64,000 nucleotides of DNA from Ruminococcus sp. GTDB lineage: Bacteria; Bacillota; Clostridia; Oscillospirales; Acutalibacteraceae. Below, piece after piece: positions 7,816 to 17,549 of the stretch (positions within the stretch are counted from its first letter, which is position 1; every line of letters begins with the position of its first letter). Both the position numbers and the translations under genes were made by a program. A model generated the notes under the pieces. That model was given only the letters and a program-made list of their open reading frames with translations, made no database searches and was not told where the DNA came from. Location: NCBI GenBank assembly GCA_017457155.1, contig JAFTHZ010000015.1, positions 62,001 to 126,000 of the forward strand, written 5' to 3'.

Positions 7816-10050
7816 TCAGATAATTGACAGCTGCTCTGCTGTATCATCTGCCGCAGGCAAAGCTCCCAGAGCGGGTAATGTGCGGGTACGATAACGAGCG
7901 GGCTTTGAGAAGGTACCGTCAATATAAGCACGGATGCTCATCAATCTCTGACCCTTCTTGAGTTTCATAACGGCCACACCCTGAGTTGAACGCGAGGTCT
8001 TGAGGGCAATGGAGCCTGTATGAAGCAGAAGCATTCTGCCTGAAGACGAAACAAGAAGGAACTCCTTATCCTCAGAGGTAAACTCAACACCAACCAAGGG
8101 AGATTTATCAGAATAAGCATTGGTGAGACGCTTGCGGTTGGTTTTTGTGGCGTAGGCACTGAGGGGCACCTTTGCAACCTTGCCATTCTCAAATGCAAAC
8201 AAGAGCATTCCCTCATAGTCCTTAGTAATTATCATACCAACGGCCTGCTCGCCCTCGTCCATAGAAAGCTTGGCAGGAATATAGTCACCCAGAACACTTG
8301 CCTTGGTGTCTGCAAACTCTGAAGCCTTAGTCTTATACACCTGGGCTTTATCTGTGAAGAACAGCAGGTCTGTGTTGTTGGTTGTCTCAATAGAAGTAAT
8401 GATAGAGTCCCCATCTTTGAGTTTCTGCTCTCCGCTCATTCTAAGAGACTGTGGAGTAATCTTCTTGAAGTAACCGTCCTTTGTGAAGAAAAGGTTGACA
8501 GGATAATCAGGGATTTCCTCAACCACATCCTCAAAGGCCTCATCCTCAATATAAAGAATCTGAGACTTTCTGTCTTGGCCGTACTTCTCTCCAACTGCCT
8601 TGAGCTCTTTGACGATGATGGTCTTGATGCGTGCCTTGCTGGCAAGTATTGCCTCCAGCTCTTTGATGCTCTCCTCAAGCTCATCAATATCCTCTGTACG
8701 CTTGAGAATATACTCACGGTTGAGATGACGGAGCTTGATCTCAGCAACATACTCAGCCTGAACCTCGTCGATGCCAAAACCGATCATCAAGTTGGGGACT
8801 ACCTCTTTCTCCTGCTCTGTCTCGCGGACAATGCGGACAGCCTTATCGATATCAAGAAGAATCTCACGAAGTCCGTAAAGAAGATGAAGTCTCTCTTTTT
8901 TCTTATGAAGTTCAAAGTAAGTTCTGCGACGAACGCACTCGATACGAAACGCGATCCACTCCTCAAGCAGAGCTCTGACTCCCAGAACCATGGGAGCGCC
9001 ACCGATGAGGATATTAAAATTACAGGAGAAGGAATCCTCCAGCGGTGTCATTTTGTAAAGCTTGCGCATAAGAGCATCAGGGTCTGTGCCACGCTTGAGG
9101 TCGATGGTGATTCTCAGTCCATGTAGACCTGTTTCATCTCTTATATCGGAGATTTCCTTCAATTTACCCGCCTTTACCAAGTCAATGATTTTCTCAATAA
9201 TTGCCTCGATAGTTGTAGAGGGAGCGATAGAAGAGATATCAATACAGTTCTGGCTCTTGTCGTAGGTATACTCGGAGCGAACTTTAATGCTACCGCGACC
9301 TGTCTCATAAATATCCTTAAGTGCCTGCTCGTTATAAACAATCTGTCCCCCACCTGAAAAATCAGGAGCGGGCAGTGTTGAGAAAATATCGTGATCGGGG
9401 TCACGAATGAGAGCAGCGGTAGTATCACAAATCTCTCTCAAATTAAAAGAGCATACTGAGGATGCCATACCAACCGCAATACCTGTGTTGGCATTAACCA
9501 GCACAGATGGGAAGGTTACAGGAAGGAGCGTGGGCTCCTTCATGGTGTTATCATAGTTGTCTACAAAATCAACGGTGTCCTTGTCGATATCACGGAAAAG
9601 TTCATTACAAAGAGGCTCAAGCTTTGCCTCGGTGTATCGGGGGGCAGCCCATGCCATATCTCTGGAATAAAACTTTCCGAAGTTACCCTTTGACTCAACG
9701 AAAGGATGCAGAAGTGCCTCGTATCCGCGGGACAAACGAACCATTGTGTCATAGATAGCGGCGTCACCGTGAGGGTTAAGCTTCATTGTTTCTCCCACAA
9801 TATTGGCGGATTTGGTGAGCTTTCCTGTGAGAAGGCCTTTCTTGTACATTGTGTAGAGAAGCTTTCTGTGGGAAGGCTTGAAGCCGTCAATCTCCGGGAT
9901 AGCTCGGGAGAGAATTACGCTCATGGCGTATGGCATATAGTTCTGCTCCAGAGTATCAACTATTCTCTGTTCTACTATCTCTCCTGCTCCTTCAATAACC
10001 CCTGTTGCAGTAGGCGCAAGGACAGGTCTGTCAACTTTTTTCTTTGCCAA
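7816..10050 (-). CDS. parC: Type IIA topoisomerase A subunit (ParC / second GyrA)
   Basis: 744 aa. N-terminal breakage-reunion domain with PSHRKLLYTMYK, the quinolone-determining segment NPHGDAAIYD and the DNA-attacking tyrosine in APRYTEAKL (Tyr139). Coiled coil at about 350-470, then a beta-pinwheel C-terminal domain (about 490-720). The GyrA-box QRRGGKG is not evident, which favours a ParC/topoisomerase IV role in decatenation. The position equal to E. coli GyrA Ser83 is Ala97, while Asp101 equals Asp87. The gene begins with TTG (10050) behind AAAGGAGGGG. It follows the B subunit gene by 14 bp. Whether it is topoisomerase IV or a paralogous gyrase cannot be settled here. Confidence 0.88.
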   Translation of the reverse strand: MAKKKVDRPVLAPTATGVIEGAGEIVEQRIVDTLEQNYMPYAMSVILSRAIPEIDGFKPSHRKLLYTMYKKGLLTGKLTKSANIVGETMKLNPHGDAAIYDTMVRLSRGYEALLHPFVESKGNFGKFYSRDMAWAAPRYTEAKLEPLCNELFRDIDKDTVDFVDNYDNTMKEPTLLPVTFPSVLVNANTGIAVGMASSVCSFNLREICDTTAALIRDPDHDIFSTLPAPDFSGGGQIVYNEQALKDIYETGRGSIKVRSEYTYDKSQNCIDISSIAPSTTIEAIIEKIIDLVKAGKLKEISDIRDETGLHGLRITIDLKRGTDPDALMRKLYKMTPLEDSFSCNFNILIGGAPMVLGVRALLEEWIAFRIECVRRRTYFELHKKKERLHLLYGLREILLDIDKAVRIVRETEQEKEVVPNLMIGFGIDEVQAEYVAEIKLRHLNREYILKRTEDIDELEESIKELEAILASKARIKTIIVKELKAVGEKYGQDRKSQILYIEDEAFEDVVEEIPDYPVNLFFTKDGYFKKITPQSLRMSGEQKLKDGDSIITSIETTNNTDLLFFTDKAQVYKTKASEFADTKASVLGDYIPAKLSMDEGEQAVGMIITKDYEGMLLFAFENGKVAKVPLSAYATKTNRKRLTNAYSDKSPLVGVEFTSEDKEFLLVSSSGRMLLLHTGSIALKTSRSTQGVAVMKLKKGQRLMSIRAYIDGTFSKPARYRTRTLPALGALPAADDTAEQLSII

Positions 10051-10064
10051 TCTTCTCCCCTCCT

Positions 10065-12053
10065 TTAGCTAAGATCAAGATTATCAATATAATTGGCACC
10101 ATAACTGACGATGTAATCTTTTCTGCCCTGGAGATTATCTCCAAGGAGAACGTCAAACATCTCAGCGGTTTTCTCAGCGTCTGAGGGCATAACCTTAATG
10201 AGTCTGCGGGTTGCAGGGTTCATTGTTGTCAGGTTCATCATATCTGCCTGGTTCTCACCAAGTCCCTTGCTTCGCTGTACGGAGTACTTTCCGCTGCCAA
10301 TCTCCTGAATGTACTTTTCTATTTCCTGCTCTGTATATGCAAAGTATGTCTTGTCCTTTGCGGTGATCTCATACAAAGGAGATTCCGCAATAAACACCTT
10401 GCCCTCCTGTATAAGAGTTGGCGCAAGACGATAGATCATTGTGAGCAGGAGTGTTCTGATCTGATATCCGTCTACATCAGCATCAGTACAGATAATGACC
10501 TTATTATATCTGAGATTCTCAATATTGAAGGCGGACAGGTCCTTGTTGGACTTTGAGCTGACCTCTACTCCGCAACCGAGAACCTTGATAAGGTCGGTGA
10601 TGATATCACTCTTGAATATTCTTGCATAGTCTGCCTTTAGGCAGTTGAGAATCTTGCCTCGGATAGGCATAACAGCCTGAAAATACGGATCACGAGCCTG
10701 CTTACAGGAGCCAAGAGCAGAGTCACCCTCTACGATAAAGAGCTCGCGCTCTGCTGAATCCTTGCTTCGGCAATCAACAAACTTTGCCACACGGTTGGTC
10801 ATATCCATTGTGACGGTGAGCTTCTTCTTTAGATTCTGTCGGGTTTTTTCAGCATTCTCGCGGCTTCTCTTGTTAATAAGTACCTGATTGCAGATTTTCT
10901 CTGCGTCAAGGGGATTCTCGATAAAATATATCTCCAGCTGATGACGCAGGAATTCTGTCATGGCATCCTGAATACCTTTATTGGTGATAGATTTCTTAGT
11001 CTGGTTCTCGTAGGATGTGACGCTTGAGAAAGAGGAAATGACAATAACAAGACAATCCTCCACATCTGCAAAGAGAATTTTTGACTCGTTTTTATTATAT
11101 TTGGAATTGGACTTCAGCCAGTTATCAATCTGATATACAAAAGCATTACGAACCGCCTTCTCGGGAGCTCCGCCATGCTCAAGCCAGCTGGAGTTATGAT
11201 AATATTCCGCAACGGAGTGTTTGTTGGAAAAGGCAAAGGCAAAGTTCATCTTGCACTTATACTCGTCCTTATCGGCACGGTCTCTAGCCATACGCTCGGT
11301 CACATAATACTGGGGAGCTGTCAAAGATTCCTCCCCTATGATTTCCTTCACATGGTCAAGGATACCGTCCTTGTATGAAAACTCTGTTGTCTCGAATTTA
11401 TTAGTACCAATCTGGTTTTTGAAAATAAACCTTATGCCCGCATTAACAATAGCCTGTCGCTTGAGAATATCGAGAAAATAAGCAGGTTCAATATTAATAT
11501 CGGTGAAAACCTCAAGGTCGGGTTTCCATCTGATGATAGTACCTGTATCCTTCTTCGGATATTCCTCCTTCTTCATCTTGCCGGAGATTTTTCCTTTTTT
11601 GAAGTTGAGAGTATAGCGGAAACCATCACGTCTTATATCAGCAGACATATACTCGGAGGCGTACTGAGTGGAACAAAGTCCCAGACCGTTAAGGCCCAGT
11701 GAATACTCGTAGCTACCTCCATCATTGTTGTTATACTTACTGCCACCATATAACTCGCAGAAAACCAGCTCCCAGTTGTATTTCTTCTCTCTGGGGTTAT
11801 AGTCAACGGGAAGTCCTCTGCCGTGGTCCTCCACCTGAATGGACTGATCTGAGAAGAGTGTGACAGTTATCTCCTTGCCGTAGCCCTCGCGAGCTTCGTC
11901 AATGGAGTTGGAAATAATCTCAAAAGCAGAGTGCTGACAGCCCTCAATTCCGTCAGAGCCGAAAATAACAGCAGGTCTCTTTCTGACTCTGTCGGCGCCT
12001 TTTAGCGTAGTGATACTTTCGTTACCGTATTCATTCTTTACATTCTGTGCCAT
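10065..12053 (-). CDS. parE: Type IIA topoisomerase B subunit (ParE / second GyrB)
   Basis: 662 aa. GHKL ATPase with ISNSIDEA, DHGRGLPVD and GLNGLGLC (ATP lid), then transducer domain and TOPRIM with ELFIVEGDSALGS and DADVDGYQIRTLL. The canonical TOPRIM signature EGDSA is present, as is the C-terminal tail with NPATRRLIKV. It supplies ATP-driven strand passage to the A subunit encoded immediately downstream. The start codon follows the uvrB stop region closely on the other side (12058), so uvrB, parE and parC look like one transcription unit. Confidence 0.9.
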   Translation of the reverse strand: MAQNVKNEYGNESITTLKGADRVRKRPAVIFGSDGIEGCQHSAFEIISNSIDEAREGYGKEITVTLFSDQSIQVEDHGRGLPVDYNPREKKYNWELVFCELYGGSKYNNNDGGSYEYSLGLNGLGLCSTQYASEYMSADIRRDGFRYTLNFKKGKISGKMKKEEYPKKDTGTIIRWKPDLEVFTDINIEPAYFLDILKRQAIVNAGIRFIFKNQIGTNKFETTEFSYKDGILDHVKEIIGEESLTAPQYYVTERMARDRADKDEYKCKMNFAFAFSNKHSVAEYYHNSSWLEHGGAPEKAVRNAFVYQIDNWLKSNSKYNKNESKILFADVEDCLVIVISSFSSVTSYENQTKKSITNKGIQDAMTEFLRHQLEIYFIENPLDAEKICNQVLINKRSRENAEKTRQNLKKKLTVTMDMTNRVAKFVDCRSKDSAERELFIVEGDSALGSCKQARDPYFQAVMPIRGKILNCLKADYARIFKSDIITDLIKVLGCGVEVSSKSNKDLSAFNIENLRYNKVIICTDADVDGYQIRTLLLTMIYRLAPTLIQEGKVFIAESPLYEITAKDKTYFAYTEQEIEKYIQEIGSGKYSVQRSKGLGENQADMMNLTTMNPATRRLIKVMPSDAEKTAEMFDVLLGDNLQGRKDYIVSYGANYIDNLDLS

Positions 12054-12057
12054 ACGT

Positions 12058-14019
12058 TCATTTCCTATCCTTTAGCTTGTTAATTTTATCTCGTAAAAAG
12101 GCCGCATGCTCAAACTCAAGCAATCTGGCGGCGGCTTTCATCTCCTTGGTTAGTGCCTCAATAAGCTCTATCCTTTGAGCCTTTGTCAGGTGACGTGTGT
12201 CATCATCAGGATCGTTCTCGTGGGTTGAAATCTCAAGCACATCGGCCACCTTCTTGATGATGGTTTTAGGGACAATATTGTGTTCTTCATTATATTTCTG
12301 TTGGATCTCACGACGTCGATTAGTCTCAACAATGGCCCTCTTCATAGATCCTGTCACGCTGTCAGCATACATGATAACTTTGCCCTCGGAGTTTCGGGCA
12401 GCGCGTCCGATAGTCTGGATGAGGGAACTCTCGGAACGAAGGAATCCTTCTTTATCAGCGTCCAGAATCGCAACAAGGGAAACCTCTGGAATATCCAGAC
12501 CCTCACGCAGAAGGTTGATGCCTACAAGCACATCGAATTCTCCCAGACGAAGGTCCCTGACTATCTCCATACGCTCGACAGTATCAATGTCATGATGCAT
12601 ATATCTGACTTTGATTCCAGCGTTTTCCAGATAAGAAGTCAAATCCTCTGCCATCTTCTTTGTGAGAGTTGTGACAAGTACACGTTGTTTCTTCTCTGTG
12701 CGAAGATTGATCTCAGAGATAAGATCATCGATCTGCCCCTCAACAGGTCTGACGGAAATCTCAGGGTCAAGAAGTCCTGTAGGACGAATGATCTGCTGTG
12801 CGATATGTGCGCTGTGGGATTTTTCAAATTCTCCAGGAGTGGCGCTGACAAATACAGCCTGATTCAGATGTCCATAAAACTCATCAAAATTAAGAGGACG
12901 GTTATCAAAGGCTGAGGGCAGACGGAATCCATAATCGACAAGAACCTCCTTACGGGCTCTGTCGCCTGCATACATACCGCGAACCTGAGGAAGAGACACG
13001 TGGGACTCATCCACAAAAAGCAGAAAATCATCAGGAAAATAATCAAGAAGAGTGGTAGGCATACTGCCTGCAGCTCGCCCTGAGAGAACACGGGAATAGT
13101 TCTCGATTCCCGAACAGAAGCCAACCTCACGAAGCATCTCGATGTCATATCTGGTTCGTTGCTCAATCCGCTGAGCTTCAAGTAACTTTCCTTTGTCATT
13201 GAAAAAAGCAATCCGCTCCTCAAGCTCACGCTCAAGTTCTTCGGTGGCTTTCTGGATTTTGTCAGCGGACACAATATAATGGGAAGCAGGATAAATACCT
13301 GCATGTTTGACGGTGGCAAGGAGCTCTCCTGTGAGAGGATCGATCTCAGTAAGACGGTCGATCTCATCCCCAAAGAACTCCACACGTATAATTCTATTGG
13401 TGGAATATGCAGGATAAATCTCCACCACATCTCCCCTGACACGGAATTTGTTACGAGTCAGAGATATATCGTTGCGTTCATATTGAAGATCAACGAGCTT
13501 TCGAAGAAGTTGATCTCTCTCCATTATCATACCAGGACGCAGAGAGATAACCATAGAGCGATAATCGATAGGGTCTCCCAAAGAATAAATACAGGATACA
13601 GAGGCTACTATGATAACATCTCTACGCTCTGAAAGCGCAAGGGTTGCACTGTGACGCAGCTTGTCTATCTCGTCATTGATGGAAGAATCCTTCTCGATAT
13701 AAGTATCTGTGTTGGGAATATATGCCTCCGGCTGATAGTAATCATAGTAAGATACAAAGTACTCCACCGCATTCTCGGGGAAAAACTCCTTGAACTCGGT
13801 GCAAAGCTGTGCAGCCAGGGTCTTGTTATGAGCAAGAACGAGGGTGGGTCGGTTTAGTCTTGCAATAATATTTGCCATGGTAAATGTCTTACCTGAGCCT
13901 GTTACTCCAAGCAAAGTCTGCTCTCGATTGCCCTGTTCTATACTTCTGACCAGCTCATCAATAGCCTGAGGCTGATCACCTGTGGGCTGATACTCCGACA
14001 CCAATTTAAATTTGTCCAT
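12058..14019 (-). CDS. uvrB: UvrABC system protein B
   Basis: 653 aa, full length. Walker [12 protein letters not shown] near residue 40; the damage-probing beta-hairpin with [12 protein letters not shown] at about 90-105; helicase motifs including DESH and QTIGRAARN; a C-terminal UVR motif (about 615-650) that contacts UvrC. It acts in nucleotide excision repair, handing over from UvrA. No uvrA or uvrC is adjacent. GAAAGGGG precedes the ATG. A 5-bp gap to parE suggests a shared transcript. Confidence 0.96.
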   Translation of the reverse strand: MDKFKLVSEYQPTGDQPQAIDELVRSIEQGNREQTLLGVTGSGKTFTMANIIARLNRPTLVLAHNKTLAAQLCTEFKEFFPENAVEYFVSYYDYYQPEAYIPNTDTYIEKDSSINDEIDKLRHSATLALSERRDVIIVASVSCIYSLGDPIDYRSMVISLRPGMIMERDQLLRKLVDLQYERNDISLTRNKFRVRGDVVEIYPAYSTNRIIRVEFFGDEIDRLTEIDPLTGELLATVKHAGIYPASHYIVSADKIQKATEELERELEERIAFFNDKGKLLEAQRIEQRTRYDIEMLREVGFCSGIENYSRVLSGRAAGSMPTTLLDYFPDDFLLFVDESHVSLPQVRGMYAGDRARKEVLVDYGFRLPSAFDNRPLNFDEFYGHLNQAVFVSATPGEFEKSHSAHIAQQIIRPTGLLDPEISVRPVEGQIDDLISEINLRTEKKQRVLVTTLTKKMAEDLTSYLENAGIKVRYMHHDIDTVERMEIVRDLRLGEFDVLVGINLLREGLDIPEVSLVAILDADKEGFLRSESSLIQTIGRAARNSEGKVIMYADSVTGSMKRAIVETNRRREIQQKYNEEHNIVPKTIIKKVADVLEISTHENDPDDDTRHLTKAQRIELIEALTKEMKAAARLLEFEHAAFLRDKINKLKDRK

Positions 14020-14050
14020 TAATAATCAGCCCCTTTCTATAAAACGCTAA

Positions 14051-15223
14051 TTAATATTTACGCCATACCATTTTGTCCACAATGGATGTGTATGACTGAA
14101 TGATTTTGACCACCTTAGTGGAAACATTCTCCTCCTTATAATCAGGCACAACGGAGGAATAGTCGGAATTATTGTTCATGGATACTGCGGTATCCACAGC
14201 CTGCAGAAGAGAATCTGTGGTGATACCTGCCAGTACAAAGCAGGCCTTCTCCATAGCCTCGGGACGCTCTGTGGAGGTACGGATACAGACTGCAGGGAAA
14301 GAATTGCCAATGGAGGCAAAGTACGCAGACTCCTCGGGAAGAGTTCCGCTGTCTGATACAACAGCGTATGCATTCATCTGCAAGCAGTTGTAATCGAAAA
14401 AGCCCAAGGGCTCATGACAGACTACTCTGGGATCAAGTGTGAACCCACTGGCCTCCAGACGCTTTTTGCTTCGGGGATGACATGAATACAGTATGGGCAT
14501 ATCATATTTCTCAGCCATTTTATTGATGGCTGTGAACAACGAGAAGAAGTTTGCATCTGTGTCGATATTCTCCTCGCGATGAGCAGAAAGAAGAATGTAT
14601 TCTCCCTTCTCGAGACCAAGACGGTCGTGTATATCGCTGGCGACGATGCTTTCAATACTACCAGAGAGAACCTCTGCCATAGGGCTGCCTGTAACAAAGG
14701 TGCGCTCTCTGGGCAAGCCGCAATCCGCCAGATACCGTCTTGCATGCTCAGAGTATGCCAGGTTCACGTCGGAAATTATATCTACTATACGTCGGTTTGT
14801 TTCTTCAGGCAGGCACTCGTCCTTGCAGCGGTTGCCTGCTTCCATATGGAATATAGGAATATGGAGTCTCTTGGCACCGATAACCGAGAGACAGGAGTTG
14901 GTATCTCCCAGCACAAGCACAGCATCTGGACGGAGCTGTGCCATCAGGTCGTATGACTTGGCAATAATATTGCCCATAGTCTGACCCAGAGTGTCACCAA
15001 CAGCATTCATATATGCATCGGGAGGTAACAACCTAAGATCCTCAAAAAAGACTCCGTTGAGATTATAGTCATAGTTCTGGCCTGTATGCACCAAAAGTGT
15101 ATCAAAATATACTCTGCACTTGTCGATGACCTTTGAAAGACGGATTATCTCGGGTCGGGTGCCAACGATAATCATAAGCTTAAGCTTGCCGTTATTCTTG
15201 AAGGATACCATATTCTCGCTCAT
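14051..15223 (-). CDS. UDP-N-acetylglucosamine 2-epimerase family (CapG/WbjD type)
   Basis: 390 aa, GT-B fold. MIIVGTRPEIIRLSKV, HTGQNYD, LGDTNSCL, HMEAGNRCKDECLPEETNRR and SDSGTLPEES are family motifs of WecB-type 2-epimerases. Next to capF- and capE-like genes, the most likely reaction is the last C2 epimerisation that yields UDP-N-acetyl-L-fucosamine, rather than UDP-ManNAc synthesis. The NxDYxxNxxFF segment and overall length fit the CapG/WbjD subgroup. AAAGGA precedes the ATG. Third gene of the cluster. Confidence 0.85.
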   Translation of the reverse strand: MSENMVSFKNNGKLKLMIIVGTRPEIIRLSKVIDKCRVYFDTLLVHTGQNYDYNLNGVFFEDLRLLPPDAYMNAVGDTLGQTMGNIIAKSYDLMAQLRPDAVLVLGDTNSCLSVIGAKRLHIPIFHMEAGNRCKDECLPEETNRRIVDIISDVNLAYSEHARRYLADCGLPRERTFVTGSPMAEVLSGSIESIVASDIHDRLGLEKGEYILLSAHREENIDTDANFFSLFTAINKMAEKYDMPILYSCHPRSKKRLEASGFTLDPRVVCHEPLGFFDYNCLQMNAYAVVSDSGTLPEESAYFASIGNSFPAVCIRTSTERPEAMEKACFVLAGITTDSLLQAVDTAVSMNNNSDYSSVVPDYKEENVSTKVVKIIQSYTSIVDKMVWRKY

Positions 15224-15249
15224 TAATATTTCAGTCCTTTCGGAAAATA

Positions 15250-16452
15250 TTATTCAACAATCTCAAAAAAAGTATCGGGTTTGTCAGGGTCAAAGCTCTC
15301 GTTTGCCCACATTACCGTAATCAGCTTGTCTGTATCTGACAGGTTGATTATATTATGGGTATAGCCCGGCAGCATATGTACCGCCTGAATCTCATCCCCT
15401 GAAACACGGAAGTTGAGAACCTCATCAGTTCCGATTTTTCTCTGTTGAATGAGAGCTTGTCCGTAAACAACAATGAAAAACTCCCATTTGCTGTGATGCC
15501 AATGCTGACCCTTTGTAATACCGGGCAGAGATACATTAACACTAAACTGACCACAACCTGAGGTCTTGAGCATCTCAGTAAAACTACCCCTTGCATCAAC
15601 GTTCATCTTCAAAGGGAAAGAAACCTTTCGCTCGGGAAGATACGACAGATAGGTGGAATACAACTTCTTTGAAAAACTGCCCATTGGTATGGAAGGCATC
15701 ATAAGTGTCTCAGGCTGAGAAGAAAACTCCCTCAAAAGAGAGACAATCTCTCCAAGAGTAACTCTGTGTGTTGTTTCAACCGCAAAATATCTGCCCTCGC
15801 TGTCAAATTCAACGTCCAGTCCATTTATATTACATCTGTGTCCCCCACCCTCAAGCAGAGAGATCATCTCATCAACAAGGTCATCAATATAGAGAAGCTC
15901 AAGCTCTACGGAAGGATCGTTGACAACAATGTCAAGGTCATTTGCTATATTGTGACAAAAGGTTGCTACTGCAGAGTTATAGTTAGGTCTGCACCACTTG
16001 CCGAAAAGATTGGGAAAACGATAAACATAAACGGAAGCTCCTGTGCTTTGAGAATACTCAAAAACAGCCTCCTCGGCTGCACGTTTGCTCTTGCCGTATT
16101 CACTACCCTCAAACCTTCCAACAAGACTTGCCTGAGTGGAGCTTGAAAGCATTACGGGACAAGGGGACTCTCTCTCAGAAATCAGAGAGAGCAGGGTTTT
16201 GGTGAAATCAAGATTTCCCCGAGTAAACTCACAGTTATCCTTGGGACGATTGACTCCTGCAAGATTAAATACAAAATCTGCCTGAGCACAAGCTGTCTTA
16301 AGCTCCTCAAACGTAGAGTCAACATCGTAAAGATAAAGGTGATCGATATTAAGACCGGGATGAGTCCTGTCCTTTCCGTCCCTGATATTCTCAAGTGAAA
16401 CAGTCAGGTTGCGGCCTACAAAACCCTTGGCGCCTGTTATTAAAATATTCAT
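15250..16452 (-). CDS. CapF/WbjC-like bifunctional epimerase-reductase
   Basis: 400 aa. N-terminal short-chain-dehydrogenase domain with ITGAKGFVGRNL (NAD(P) site) and YGKSKRAAE; C-terminal cupin domain (about 285-400) with GQHWHHSKWEFF, whose histidines bind a metal, and LPGYTHNIIN. CapF converts the CapE product by C3 epimerisation (cupin) and C4 reduction (SDR) towards UDP-N-acetyl-L-talosamine. The two-domain layout is diagnostic. It lies 9 bp after the capE-like gene. Confidence 0.9.
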   Translation of the reverse strand: MNILITGAKGFVGRNLTVSLENIRDGKDRTHPGLNIDHLYLYDVDSTFEELKTACAQADFVFNLAGVNRPKDNCEFTRGNLDFTKTLLSLISERESPCPVMLSSSTQASLVGRFEGSEYGKSKRAAEEAVFEYSQSTGASVYVYRFPNLFGKWCRPNYNSAVATFCHNIANDLDIVVNDPSVELELLYIDDLVDEMISLLEGGGHRCNINGLDVEFDSEGRYFAVETTHRVTLGEIVSLLREFSSQPETLMMPSIPMGSFSKKLYSTYLSYLPERKVSFPLKMNVDARGSFTEMLKTSGCGQFSVNVSLPGITKGQHWHHSKWEFFIVVYGQALIQQRKIGTDEVLNFRVSGDEIQAVHMLPGYTHNIINLSDTDKLITVMWANESFDPDKPDTFFEIVE

Positions 16453-16461
16453 AAACTATCC

Positions 16462-17514
16462 TCAGAATTCAATATTCATCTTAATCAGTTCGTCACGGAT
16501 ATATTCAAGAGAAAGGAGCTTTTCTTTGACCTGCTCAACAGTGAGCAGACAAGTGTTGTTGGAGTTAAACTCCTGCAGAGGATTACGCTCGGTATCTCCC
16601 TTGGCATAATATTTATCATAGTTGAGGTCTCTCTTGTCACAGGGTACACAGTAGAAATCGCCCATATCCACTGCATTTGCACACTCTTCGTTAGTAAGGA
16701 GTGTCTCGTACACCTTCTCACCATGACGGATTCCGATGGTCCTGATGTTATCTTTGTCTCCGCCAAAAAGCTCACAAACAGCCACAGCCAGAGTCTCGAT
16801 GGTACAAGCAGGAGACTTGCGGACAAGAATATCTCCTGTGTTACCCTCCTGGAATGCAAAGATAACCAGGTCCACTGCCTCTTCCAGAGACATGATGAAT
16901 CGGGTCATTTCAGGGTCGGTGATAGTAATAGGCTGATTATTCTTTATCTGATCGATCCAAAGAGGTATCACAGAACCGCGGCTGCACATAACGTTTCCGT
17001 AACGTGTACAGCAGATCTTTGTTTTCTCAGGGGATACGGTACGAGATTTGGCAACAACAACCTTCTCCATCATAGCCTTTGAGGTACCCATAGCATTGAC
17101 AGGGTATGCCGCCTTGTCTGTTGAGAGGCATACTACACATTTGACTCCCTCCGCAATAGCTGCGGTGAGAACATTATCTGTACCAAGAACATTTGTCTTA
17201 ACTGCCTCAATGGGAAAAAACTCACAGGAAGGAACCTGCTTGAGCGCAGCAGCATGAAAGATATAGTCTACCCCGTACATTGCGTTTCGCAGGGAATCCA
17301 CATCCCTCACATCACCAATGAAGAATTTAATCTTATCGGCGACCTCAGGCATTCTGGACTGGAACTCGTGACGCATATCATCCTGCTTCTTCTCATCTCT
17401 GGAGAAAACACGAATCTCGCCAATATCTGTATGAAGAAAACGATTGAGCACAGCGTTGCCAAATGAACCTGTGCCACCTGTTATAAGTAAGGTTTTGTTA
17501 GCAAACAAAGACAT
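16462..17514 (-). CDS. CapE/WbjB-like UDP-GlcNAc inverting 4,6-dehydratase
   Basis: 350 aa extended SDR. LLITGGTGSFGNAVLNRF binds NADP; STDKAAYPVNAMGTSKAMMEK carries the catalytic Lys with Met in the usual Tyr position, which agrees with the CapE type rather than PseB/FlaA1; CTRYGNVMCSRGSVIP follows. It starts UDP-FucNAc synthesis from UDP-GlcNAc. It opens a capE-F-G set with small gaps. GAGGGG precedes the ATG. The polysaccharide receiving the sugar is not encoded beside it; a sugar transferase and ligase lie about 31 kb away. Confidence 0.9.
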   Translation of the reverse strand: MSLFANKTLLITGGTGSFGNAVLNRFLHTDIGEIRVFSRDEKKQDDMRHEFQSRMPEVADKIKFFIGDVRDVDSLRNAMYGVDYIFHAAALKQVPSCEFFPIEAVKTNVLGTDNVLTAAIAEGVKCVVCLSTDKAAYPVNAMGTSKAMMEKVVVAKSRTVSPEKTKICCTRYGNVMCSRGSVIPLWIDQIKNNQPITITDPEMTRFIMSLEEAVDLVIFAFQEGNTGDILVRKSPACTIETLAVAVCELFGGDKDNIRTIGIRHGEKVYETLLTNEECANAVDMGDFYCVPCDKRDLNYDKYYAKGDTERNPLQEFNSNNTCLLTVEQVKEKLLSLEYIRDELIKMNIEF

Positions 17515-17549
17515 AAGGACTACCCCTCTTATATAAAATTTATATAGTA

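Noticed and set aside
12280-12915. 211-codon + strand frame
   Set aside because: Antisense of uvrB, which shows all helicase motifs.
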